Part shown: positions 45,667-64,000 of the stretch, piece after piece
Numbering within the stretch: the first letter of the stretch is position 1
How the letters are laid out: each line of letters opens with the position of its first letter
The notes under the pieces: model-generated
Told to the model about the DNA's origin: nothing
Database searches by the model: none
Seen by the model: the letters and a program-made list of their open reading frames with translations, nothing else
Translations under genes and position numbers: made by a program
Origin: Haematobia irritans
Taxonomy: Eukaryota > Arthropoda > Insecta > Diptera > Muscidae
Direction: 5' to 3'
DNA length: 64,000 nucleotides
NCBI RefSeq assembly: GCF_050003625.1
Contig: NC_134399.1
Span: 38,766,671-38,830,670, forward strand

Positions 45667-46777
45667 CGCGCCTATAGTTTTTGCAAAATCCCCTATCAGG
45701 CAGCGACCCGTTATAGCAGATATCAGGAGTGATATCGTGACGTCTCGAGAACACTAGCATATCTAGTGTGCGGTTTAAGTTTAAATGGGGCCATATTTGC
45801 TTGGTGTCGTTACAGCCCTTGCAATTCTCCCATCGAACATTTGCCATCATAACAGCCTTCTCACGCAGCATGAGCTTGCATGTAGCCAGGGGCATACCAA
45901 CAGATTCTAGTTCCCCTGGAATATTTAAGGTAGTCCCCAGCCTTGCCAACTCATCCGCTTCGCAGTTCCCCGGTATGTTCCTATGGCCAGGCACACATAT
46001 TAGGTGAATATTGTACTGCTCAGCCATCTCTTTGAGAGATTTGCGGCAGTCTATGGCCGTTTTCGAATTAAGGAACACAGAGTCCAAGGATTTTATTGCA
46101 GGTTGACTGTCTGAGTATATATTAATGCCAATATTTGTTGGAACATTACTTCTCAGCCAATTCACCACCTCTCTTATTGCCAATATTTCAGCCTGAAAAA
46201 CACTACAGTGATTAGGTAATCTTTTCGCTATTCGAATTTCCAGATCTTTAGAATATACTCCGAACCCCACTTGTCCATTCAATTTGGAGCCATCAGTATA
46301 GAAATCTATACATCTTTTATTCCCCGGGGTCTGTGTACACCACGCCTCACTGTTGGGAATTAGAGTTTCAAACTTTTTGTCGAAAAGTGGGTTTGCCAGG
46401 GTGTAATCCACTACGTTAGGCACATCTGGCATTACTTTGAGGACCGAACTATGACCGTACATTTTTTCCGACCACAGCGATAGCTCGCGCAACCGCACAG
46501 CCGTTGTTGCAGCTGAATGTTTGGCCAAAATGTCTAAAGGCAATAAATGTAGCATGACATTAAGGGTGTCTGTTCCTGTCTTACTAAATGCGCCTGAGAT
46601 ACATAAGCTCGCCGTACGCTGAACTTTATCTAAACAAGTCGGTTTCTGAAGTGCCGGCCACCAGACTACAACACCATATAGCATTATAGGTCTAACTACT
46701 GCCGTGTATAGCCAATGCATTGAATAATAACTATATCTATGTCTCCTTTCATCAGGAGAACTTTTAAGGCAGCACAA
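45659..46777 (-). pseudogene. LOA-type ORF2 C-terminal part: RT thumb and RNase H
   Basis: 372 open codons. The first ~110 are the RT thumb/connection (YTAVVRPIMLYGVVVW, KVQRTASLCISGAFSKTGTD). RNase H type I follows with its catalytic acidic residues in DFYTDGSKLNG, VFQAEILAI, IYSDSQPAIKS and PGNCEADELAR. It would remove the RNA strand during reverse transcription. The N-terminal endonuclease and catalytic RT are missing, so no activity. Confidence 0.92.
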
Positions 46778-46783
46778 GCGGTC

Positions 46784-47513
46784 TTACAATGGTGAAGATT
46801 TATCTGGAGGAACCGTAGAACCATCCACATTTTCAACCACCGTCACATCAGCCGCTTCAATTGAGTCATCAAGGGCTTCCTCTTCAAAGATCTCGGTGGC
46901 TCTCGCAACAATCCGCTGTTCAGCTTTGGTGAGGTTTGAGCCTGTAGAAACTTCCCGCATATGATTTTCGCCATAGTCTGCAGGTTTTATGTCTCCTTCG
47001 GCTTCGCTAGGAGATTTTTTCACTGCTGACTCTACCGGAGGCTTGTCCGTTTCGGAATCCTTTGGTTGATCGCTTTTGTATACCTTCATATGGATATCAT
47101 GAAAGCCATAACTTACACGTCCATGGGTCTGGGCTAGATGTGGCAGCGACTCTATGTTTAATATAAACACCGCATGTCGTCTTGGTCCATCCACCTCATC
47201 CAAACGACCAACCTTCCAATCGGCGGTTGGAAGATCTGGGTTACATTCTCTCTAGTGTTGACTCAGGATCAGGAGGGTTTGCCGGTATCCATGCATGTGC
47301 TCTAGGTTTAGCAGGTTTTTTTTATCGACTAACTCCAAAGCGGCTCCTTCCCAAACTTCACCAATTAGCATCAATGCAGCTTTAAAGCAATCCATAGACC
47401 TCTGGTCCGCAAAAGCTATTAACTTATAACGTCCTTGATACCATCCAGCATCTTGCCGCTATTAACTTATATCGTCCTTGATACCATCCAGCATCTTGCC
47501 GTCGAGGACTTGG
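46784..47513 (-). pseudogene. LOA-type ORF1, C-terminal part
   Basis: 139 open codons (47,203-46,784) with RRHAVFILNIESLPHLAQTH and VSYGFHDIHMKVYKSD, resembling the C-terminal domain of LOA-type ORF1 proteins (a DUF4780-like region), then an acidic low-complexity tail. Upstream to 47,513 the frame is broken by a 43-44-bp tandem duplication (GCTATTAACTTATAWCGTCC unit, 47,416-47,502). Confidence 0.75.
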
Positions 47514-47521
47514 TCCGGGAA

Positions 47522-48419
47522 TAGGCTTGCCAGATGGCCGGGATTCGCCTGGATTGTCCCGGAATTTCGTCTCTAGGAAGTGTCCCGGATCTTTCACAAA
47601 ATTTACCAAATATCCCGGAATTTCAATTACTCAAGGCATATGTTTTATTTTTTTTTTTTACATTTCTTAAAAATGAAAACGATTTAAAATTAAATCGCTT
47701 TCAAAAATATTTTTGGTTTTGGATTTTCATACATTTTAAATGTACATTTGTTTGTCCGATTTTGTACCATTTCATTTAATCTCACTACTTTGCGAAAAAA
47801 ATCAAAATCATCAGCTGTCACTTGAGTAGTAAATGTAAAAAAAATATACGCAAATATCTAATTCACGTTTTTCTGCAAAATGCATTTTAATAAATTATAA
47901 GTCAAGTTTGTGCTCCCTGCCATCATTTCAAAGTTCGATTTTATCCTATGATTACCATAGACCCTTTAGTGACACTATAACAATCCCCAATTCGGATATG
48001 AAATATACCTAAAACCATGTCCATGGCGATATCCAAATTCGCAGTCCAGTCGAAAGCCACTACAAAAGAAGCAGCGATTGTCACCTCAGAGCTTAAGTTT
48101 GTTTGCTAAACCCGAAAGTAATATGCCAGTAAATATGAGTTTCGGTTTCCGTTTAAAAAAAATATTCCCAAAATTATTTACGTTTTATATAAAATCGTCG
48201 CAGCCATCTTGGGAGAAAGTTTCAGAGGCTCCAATATATTTAGGAATTTCAAAGCTTGCTGACAATTACGACTACGCCATGGCGTTTATGCAAATTTACC
48301 AAGTGATAAAATATGGGGAACTAATATCGAAAAATATGACTGTTTTTGCTTGTCCCGACAAATCCCGGAATGTACGGCGCAATGTCCCGGATTTCGGCAA
48401 CCATCATCTGGCAACCCTA
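47522..48419. mobile_element. hAT-like non-autonomous element
   Basis: Ends TAGGCTTGCCAGATG and CATCTGGCAACCCTA (TIR TAGGSTTGCCAGATG), with an exact 8-bp duplication TCCGGGAA (47,514-47,521; 48,420-48,427), the hallmark size for hAT elements. 898 bp. TCCCGGA motifs recur within about 100 bp of both ends. Open frames inside (e.g. 48,078-48,446) show no transposase motif. Confidence 0.92.
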
Positions 48420-48836
48420 TCCGGGAAACTTTTTTCGCACCTCTGAGTAGACACCAGACATCGCGTTCTCAATTTGCTTAGCCGACAACGTGCTTGTGTC
48501 GACTGATCCTAATTTCTTTAGGATAAGCAAAGCATTTCTTCGTTCCTTGAATCTCTTTCGAGAGGGATTGCCTCCTTTTGATGTCGTCACCTTAGAAAAG
48601 GTTCGACTTGCCAAAGTGTCACCGCCAGTCGACCCGTCTACAGGTCGACTAATTGGGCCTGACTCTTGGTCGCTGCCCAAATTTATAACTTCAGTCGTTA
48701 CCCGTCCACTGGGCCCTGAAGTTAGCAACCCAGTGGATGACTTTGAATTTGCTACATGGTGGTTTATTATTTCTACCACACGTGAAATTCGTAATAAGTA
48801 CTTATTACGATGAAATACTCCGCTATTAGAAAACAC
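48420..48836 (-). pseudogene. LOA-type ORF1, N-terminal part
   Basis: About 139 codons from MFSNSGVFHRNKYLLRISRV to EVRKKFP, rich in Ser/Thr/Lys/Arg, with GNPSRKRFKERRNALLILKK and SAKQIENAMSGVYSEVR. The frame is cut at Phe-Pro by the hAT-like insertion and would continue at 47,513. No defined domain; ORF1 proteins of this class bind RNA. Confidence 0.75.
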
Positions 48837-48867
48837 GTCCGTTCAGTTCGACGGTTGAATAAGAATA

Positions 48868-49039
48868 GGTACCTATTACATATGGGCACTTCTAATTTTA
48901 ACCGCTGAACCTTCTCGATTATTTCCTTCTGTTGAATCAACCAGATTGTTCCAAAAACATTAGCAGACTCCTTAAATTAACGTTTTCCAGGTCCGCCAGT
49001 AATCTTAAGCTAAAGCCCATAAAATCCGCTTACGCCTTA
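48868..49039 (-). repeat. Second LOA-type copy, 3' end, head-to-tail
   Basis: AGGTACCTATTACATATGGG, GAACCTTCTCGATTATTTCC and TTCCAAAAACATTAGCAGAC match 45,410-45,540. It directly follows the 5' UTR of the previous copy in the same orientation and is cut by MITE D. Confidence 0.85.
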
Positions 49040-49275
49040 TGCGCTTTACAAACTATCAGTTATACCGGACGACAGTGCTCGTGTCGAACATATCCCATAT
49101 ATTGTGCACATTATAAGTTGAGTCCGAAGGCATAATCGATACTGCTGCATGTTTATGGGATCGTTAACACATTTACCGATTATTTAGTCATCGCCGACAA
49201 GTCGTATCGATCCGACACACTTTATGATTCTTTACAAACACCGACATTCCGCCCGGTATAACTGATAATCTGTAA
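49040..49275. mobile_element. TGCGCTTTACAG-family MITE, copy D
   Basis: Starts TGCGCTTTACAAACTATCAG after TTA; the right end stops within its TIR (GATAATCTGTAA), where copy E begins. Reversed relative to copies A-C (ACAGTGCTCGTGTCG lies left). Confidence 0.9.
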
Positions 49276-49324
49276 TGCGCTTTACAGACTATCAGTTATT
49301 CCGGACGGAATGTCGGTGTTTGTA
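49276..49324. mobile_element. TGCGCTTTACAG-family MITE, copy E (truncated)
   Basis: First 49 bp of the family (TGCGCTTTACAGACTATCAG ... GGTGTTTGTA), positioned on the TAA of copy D's right TIR, then abruptly joined to the CCCAATAAACACA-element interior. Confidence 0.85.
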
Positions 49325-51422
49325 TAGTTTATAATAATAATCAACAACTTCTGGATGAAAATGTGCATCACATCGTCAGTTTAATTCATATGCTATTATC
49401 AGTTTAAAATGGATAGTTTGTGAATTCCTTCTGCTAAAAATCAATTCTCACACGCGGTCCAGTACGTTCCTAATTTCAAATTGCTCGCATGTTAATAAAA
49501 GGAAGGAACCAAAAGGAAGGAACCAAAAGGAAGGAAATCGAATTATCAATGCAAGTGTTTACTAATAATGTTTAAGATATTTAAAGTTTTGTTGTTTGTT
49601 TTTTTTTTTTTTTTGTTCTTATTTGTTGACGAAAAACCACATGGTTTTCAATACTACTTTGGACAACAAAGTTCGTGGAAGAAATAAAAAAATGTGGACA
49701 TTTTTTAATAATCAATTGAAATTGCTTATAATAATTGGTAAGTAAAATTAAAACACGAAATGAAAACTTTAAGGAAGTCACTAAAATCAAATCTCTTTGC
49801 AGACAACTAAAATATTTGGATGGTGATTCTTGGACACATTAAGAGACTGGCCGATGAAAAATTATAGTGGCTTATCGAGAAGAGAAAGTTTCCATAAATC
49901 AAAGTGCAACCAAAAAAACTTGGTATTTATTCTTTTCCATATCAACAACTACTGGATGATAATTCGCATCACATCGATAGTTTAATTTACATCGCATCAT
50001 CGGTTTAATTTGTTATTTTGTGAATTGAAATTGCTGGAAATTTATTCCAATTATCTAGTCATCAAGTTCCTGAAAATTGCCAGTATTTTAATAACAACAA
50101 TTTTGTAAAACCAACGTTCTTGAGGAAAACACGAAGTACGTGGTCAGTTGGAAGAAATACAAATTGGTAAGTCAAAATGAAAACATAATGGAAATCACAA
50201 AACTCGATTGTTTTGCAGAAAACTAAAATCATTGGATGGTATATTCTTGGAAGATGTTGGCCGATGAAAAACCGATGAAGGGAAAAACAAAGAAAAGTTT
50301 TCAGAAAACTTACAAGGTGCAACCAATTAAAACAAAGTGCAACAATTCCTATATCAAGGACTTCTGGATGAAAATGTGCATTACATCAATTTACATCCCG
50401 TCATCAGTTTGATATTTTGTGATTTCCTCTTGCTGGAATCTATTCTAACACACAAGCCAGCAAGTTCCTCGATAGTAATTATTTCAAATTGCCAGGATAT
50501 TAATTAATAGTTATTTGACACCAACATTATGGAGGAAATGGAATTATACATGTAAAAATGTTTAAGATATTTAAAGTTGTATTCATAGTTTTATTTATTA
50601 ATACGTTTAATAAGATAATTACATTTTGATTGGTATTATATTATTATTTTTATATATTATTAATGTTATTTTTAAGACTATTATATTTGTTAACGAAAAA
50701 AATAATAAAATTTACAAAATCTCTAGAAATTTAGTATTGACTTTCAGTTAGAACTAGGATTGACTTTCATACAAATTGTGGTTTGAAAGTATTCGCAACA
50801 ATGCTAATTTTTTATTTTTATCACATTGAAAACTGTTTGAGAAATTATTGAGTAGCGATGCATTTCAATTTGAAGATTACAATTGAGAAATTATTGCTAT
50901 AGGCCGGTATGCACCTCTAGCGAAATTTTCGGTAGCAAAAATTTATTTAAGTCTACAACAAAAAAACAGGGCCGTGTACACAAATTTTAAACCAGCTAAT
51001 CGCTTTTAAAAATTGTTAATATAGGTTCCAAATATTCCTCAAATAAATTGTTTATTATTTACAGACCTTTTAAAACTTTTACGCACACAATGATTGTAAT
51101 AAATTAAATGTTTGCTGCCAAAATATGCTTTTGACAACCCTGTTATTTTCATTAGAGGTGCGTACCAGCTTACGAAATTGAACGCTACCGAAAATTTCGT
51201 TAGCATAAATAGCAATGCATTTCTTATGGGAATGAAAATTTTCGCTAGAGGTGCATACCGGCCTTATTGTGTTGAATTTTACTGTTGAGGGTAATGTCTG
51301 TTTTTTGTTGAGAACGCGATTTTCTCAACAATTTCTCAACTTGAATATTACCCTAATCCTTTGAAAAAATGTTTGAAAAATTATTGAATTTTAGTATTTT
51401 TCAAACGTTTGTATTTATTGGG
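49325..51422. mobile_element. CCCAATAAACACA element, copy 2 (left-truncated)
   Basis: The right end TTGTATTTATTGGG is intact and the left end is lost. It contains intron-like segments 49,738-49,802 (65 nt, GTAAGT...TCACTAAA...CTCTTTGCAG) and 50,167-50,218 (52 nt, GTAAGTC...TTTTGCAG). It carries the 364-bp AGGCCGGTATGC MITE at 50,901-51,264. Confidence 0.85.
50901..51264. mobile_element. 364-bp AGGCCGGTATGC MITE, copy 2
   Basis: TIRs as copy 1; TSD TAT (50,898-50,900; 51,265-51,267). The empty site is seen in related copies (ATTGSTAATGTGTTGAAT at 13,095 and 54,180). Confidence 0.95.
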
Positions 51423-51875
51423 TGTTTAATGAAAAAAGAGAAAAGAGAAGAGAAAAACTAAAAATTACGGGATATGTCAAAATCTGTTCCATAAAGAGTT
51501 TTTTTATTTTTTTTTTCGAATTTAGCAGATCAAAATACATAAGAAATGTTGCCTCTCATATACATGATTTTTTTTGTAAACTAGTGTAATTTTTGTTAAA
51601 ATGTTTGATTTTCCACCCAAAATTCGTCATTATCAAGTTGCTATAATAATTTTGCAAAAATTTAGCTCAGAAAATTTTAATGAAATATAAATGTGATTGT
51701 AAGATTGGTTGTACAACTAATCTTATTGCCATTCGAATAACTCCAAATTGATTTTATAATGAATAATTGGCCGCAGCCGTCGCCGATAAAAATGGGTTGG
51801 CTTCAATCTCTGGTATCACAATGGACTGAATAGTTTAAGTGAGCCTGAAACTTAATCGGGCTGACTCATTCTCTG
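51423..51875. repeat. Repeat remnants between two CCCAATAAACACA copies
   Basis: Holds the second copy of the 10,789 repeat (51,632-51,770) and a plus-oriented scrap of the LOA-type 3' UTR (51,775-51,868: CTCTGGTATCACAATGGACT, GAGCCTGAAACTTAATCGGG). Confidence 0.75.
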
Positions 51876-54338
51876 CCCAATAAACACAGGATGAGCGTTT
51901 TTCAACTGCAACAACTTTTCAGTTTAAGGGTAAATGTAATTTTCAACATAAATTCAACTTTACTTGAAAAAGCTCATCTTCAATACATCTTCAAATTGTT
52001 TGCGAATTGCTTCCAATTTGCCAAAATGTTGACGAAATCTTTGAAGATAATATGAGAAAACTTTGACAAAACACTACCCTACATGCAACGAAAAAACCAT
52101 GTGGTTTTTAATACTTCTTTGTACAACGAAGTTCGTGGTCAATTGGAAGAAATAAAAAAAATAGACATATAACTGAATTAACTCCAAATAGTTTATAATA
52201 ATAGGTAAGTGAAAATAAAAAAGGAAATAATATGTTAAGGAAGTCACTAAATGTATATCTCTTTGCCGAAAACTAAAATTATGGATTATACGTTCCTGAA
52301 AACATTAAAAAGCTGACCGATGAAAATGTTGGACAATTAACTGGAACTGCTTCAAATAGTTTATAATAATTGGTAAGTTAATATGAAAAATAAATCAACA
52401 TTTTAGAGAAGTCACTAAATTTAAATCTAAACTAAAATCTTTAAACTTTTTACTTCAAATTTAGAACTGCTTACCTTCGTTTTTAAATACAATTTTATGT
52501 ATTTATGTAAGCAATTTTTTCTTCAATAAAATACATGTTTTATTAATATATTAAATATATTTATTTAGAATCAACAGCATCGACTGGCCTTGAAATATTA
52601 AAACACATTTTTTTCTTCTTCTAGTACCTTTCACTTTGAATAAGTTGCTGCCTTTTACAATTTCAATACCTACAAATATAAACAAAAAAAATCCTAAACC
52701 AATTTTTCACAAAAGGTTAGCGTCACTGAATATTACCTAATAATTGAAGATTTCAAAATCAAGTCGAATGAAGGGTTGTTATTCTGCTGGTGTTTTCTTT
52801 GTTTATAAACCAATTTAAAAAAAAAAACGAACATTTTTCTCACTAATTTAAAATAACAAATATTTTATATATTTTATTTGTTTTTTGTTATATTATTTTA
52901 CAATATTATTTTTTAACAATCTCTCCGTATACCATAACAACGTGATTCCAACTAAAAAAAAACAACCCATGATACAATGATTGTAAGGTAGCCTCTGTAG
53001 AACAAAAATAACAACAAAAACATAAAAGCAGCTCATCATAACGTCAAACTAAATGTCGGTAAAAAGTAAATAAACAAATACAAAAATGTTTGTTTTGATT
53101 TTGTGTTGCTCATGAGAAATGTTTTTTTTGTTTGGTATGGAAATACATTGTGAGTGGAAATATTCAAACGCGTGCAATAATTTTGGAATTTCTGTATCCA
53201 GACAACACTTTCGCATTTTCCGTTGAATTTTGTTTCTCCGAATGTCAAATACAATTTAAATTTAAGACGTTAATTACAACATAATTTAAAAATGTATACA
53301 ATATTTTTGACATTATGATGAGCCGTTCAAAGTCACCTGACGGAATAAGGCTACCTTATAATCATTGTATCATGAAACAACCCACGCGCAAACACATCGA
53401 TGACAGGTATCGATTACAGGTAAATAAAAGAAATGTAGGAAATTTTCCCATATTCTAACAAGTGTGTTTCCTTAAGTTTTGAAAGGATTGAATACTTCTT
53501 AGTACGAATGAACTAAAACAATTTTCTATTCCAAGTGTTATTCGTATGTATGATAAGCTTTCTATAATAAAGGAAGTCAGAATTATCATTTTATAAGAAA
53601 TCTTACTAAATTTGAAACTTGGTTTTAGTTCGGTTTTTGTTTATTTTTACGAATGCTTTGTTATCAGTGAATAAAATTTTCTTTTTCAGTAGTAAATTCT
53701 TATACCCAGCGAAGAAAACAGTATTAGTAAAATGCCATGCCTTATTCTAGTTAATGAACTATTCCTAACTGCTTTCAGTTTAGGATTTTTTTACTGAAAC
53801 AAGTAAATGTTATTATTTCACACAAAAATTTAACTGAATGCAAATAAAATGGCTAAACTAAATTGATGAACATTTTTTCCTTTAGTTTCGAAGGCACTTT
53901 TTTCTGGGTGTATTTATTTTTCAATTAGTATTGTAATGTATTATGTAGTGTAGTGTATTATTATATATTTTATTTTGACGAAAATGAATAAATTATACAA
54001 AATTCATAGAATTTTAGCTTCGACTTTCAATTAAAAGTGGGAATATCATTTATACAAATTTTGGTTGAAAAGTATATGCAACAATGTTAGTTTTTAATTT
54101 GACTCCCATCGAAAATTGTTTGAGAAATTATTGAGTAGCGATGCATTTCAGTATGAGAATAAGTCTTGAGAAATCATTGCTAATGTGTTGAATTTTACTG
54201 TTGAGGGTAATGTCTGTTTTTTGTTGAGAACGCGATTTTCTCAACAATTTCTTTACTCGAATATTACCCTAATCCTTTGAAAAAATGTTTGAAAAATTGT
54301 TGAAATTTATCATTTTTCAAACGTTTGTGTTTATTGGG
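51876..54338. mobile_element. CCCAATAAACACA element, copy 3 with insertions
   Basis: Both ends are present (CCCAATAAACACAGG, TTTGTGTTTATTGGG). Its first intron-like segment (from 52,205) has a mutated acceptor (TTTGCCG) and the second lost its acceptor. Foreign sequence from about 52,440 to 53,911, including a 407-bp MITE, enlarges it. The right end lies 387 bp before the SMC3 start codon. Confidence 0.82.
52968..53374. mobile_element. 407-bp MITE with CATGATACAATG ends
   Basis: Left CATGATACAATGATTGTAAG, right CTTATAATCATTGTATCATG: about 26-bp TIRs with one mismatch. AACAACCC stands on both outer sides (2-3 bases displaced), a possible 8-bp duplication. Non-coding. Confidence 0.85.
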
Positions 54339-54725
54339 TGGTCTCGAAATGTTGGACAGGGGCATTATCATACGTATAAACTTATAGTATGAACGGTGTA
54401 AAACGCGAACGCCTCATGAAAAACATTGGTGGGCCTAATAGAGACTCTCAGCGCCATCTGTTGTATCAATACTTGTGCCTTCGCTAAGGAGATAATAATT
54501 CGCTATCTTGTTGAGAATTATCTTTGTATGCTACTATTGTGCATTTCTTCTTAAACGTAAATCCATCTTTTCTCAGATGTTTAATAACTATTGAAATGTT
54601 TAATAACATTTAACAATTGCCGACGTATTATTCCCATCAAGAAATAATTTATTTGTATTACGATAAAGTTTTTTAATACGGGGCCCTATTGTAATTACGC
54701 TGGAAATACGTGATTCGTGCTCACC
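54339..54725 (+). promoter_or_regulatory. SMC3 upstream region with CTCF-like motif
   Basis: The only non-repeat sequence between the last transposon and the SMC3 start. AGCGCCATCTGTTG at 54,450-54,463 resembles the core recognition sequence of insect CTCF. No TATA box or DRE was found; the transcription start is unknown. Confidence 0.4.
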
Positions 54726-63954
<9,229 letters not shown>

Positions 63955-64000
63955 ATATTATATTACGTTTTAATTATAAAATATATTCGATATATGTAAG

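Larger units (their letters stand above)
45440..48867 (-). mobile_element. LOA/I-type non-LTR retrotransposon with RNase H
   Basis: Minus-strand element with ORF1 (48,836-46,784, split by a hAT-like insertion) and the 3' part of ORF2 (46,777-45,457). The endonuclease and most of the RT are deleted, so ORF1 abuts the RT C-terminus. The RNase H domain after RT and the ORF1 type point to the LOA/I group. The 5' UTR ends near 48,867, where another copy's 3' end starts. Confidence 0.88.

Noticed and set aside
53036..53254. 72-codon frame inside the CATGATACAATG MITE
   Set aside because: Short, AT-rich, no motif, and confined to a non-autonomous element.

Overview
The window is AT-rich nuclear DNA from a dipteran insect, most likely a schizophoran/calyptrate fly with a large, transposon-swollen genome (muscid-like). 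Two host genes with fly-type intron structure can be read almost completely. Nearly everything between and inside them is interspersed repeat: non-LTR retrotransposons, a Ty3/gypsy element, a solo LTR, P-like, mariner, hAT and piggyBac-like DNA transposons, many MITEs and long (TA)n arrays. The species assignment is inference; no species-specific marker was seen.

Left part (1-10.0 kb): the minus-strand ceramide synthase gene schlank (Lass/CerS), seven coding exons joined at GT-AG junctions into a 383-residue protein with a homeodomain-like segment and a complete TLC/Lag1 domain. Its large introns hold a hairpin repeat, a dead mariner, non-LTR debris and a TA-flanked MITE.

Middle (10-54 kb): no intact host gene was found. 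In order: a non-LTR element split by two nested inserts (11.4-15.3 kb); a DD41D mariner relic (16.4-17.4 kb); a young mag-like Ty3/gypsy element with indistinguishable LTRs, one of which took up a later MITE (19.0-24.1 kb); a 2.85-kb TIR element carrying a ladder of mini-exons with good splice signals (24.7-27.5 kb); a non-LTR RT fragment and a degenerate P-like copy (27.5-31.0 kb); a several-level nest with a 2.07-kb solo LTR (31.4-36.5 kb); muscid-type repeats; a better P-like transposase gene with a THAP exon (40.0-44.0 kb); an RNase H-bearing LOA/I-type retrotransposon interrupted by a hAT-like element (45.2-49.0 kb); and two more copies of a TIR element with recurrent ~65-nt intron-like units (49.3-54.3 kb).

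Right part (54.7-64.0 kb): the plus-strand cohesin gene SMC3 (Drosophila Cap), six coding exons that join exactly into a 1,200-residue protein with Walker A, hinge, signature, Walker B and the acetylatable Lys pair at 105/106. The two host genes have no direct functional link (sphingolipid synthesis; sister-chromatid cohesion).

The most unusual signal is that two unrelated TIR families (24,686-27,533 and the CCCAATAAACACA family) each carry repeated intron-plus-exon units with donor, branch-point-like and acceptor sequences.
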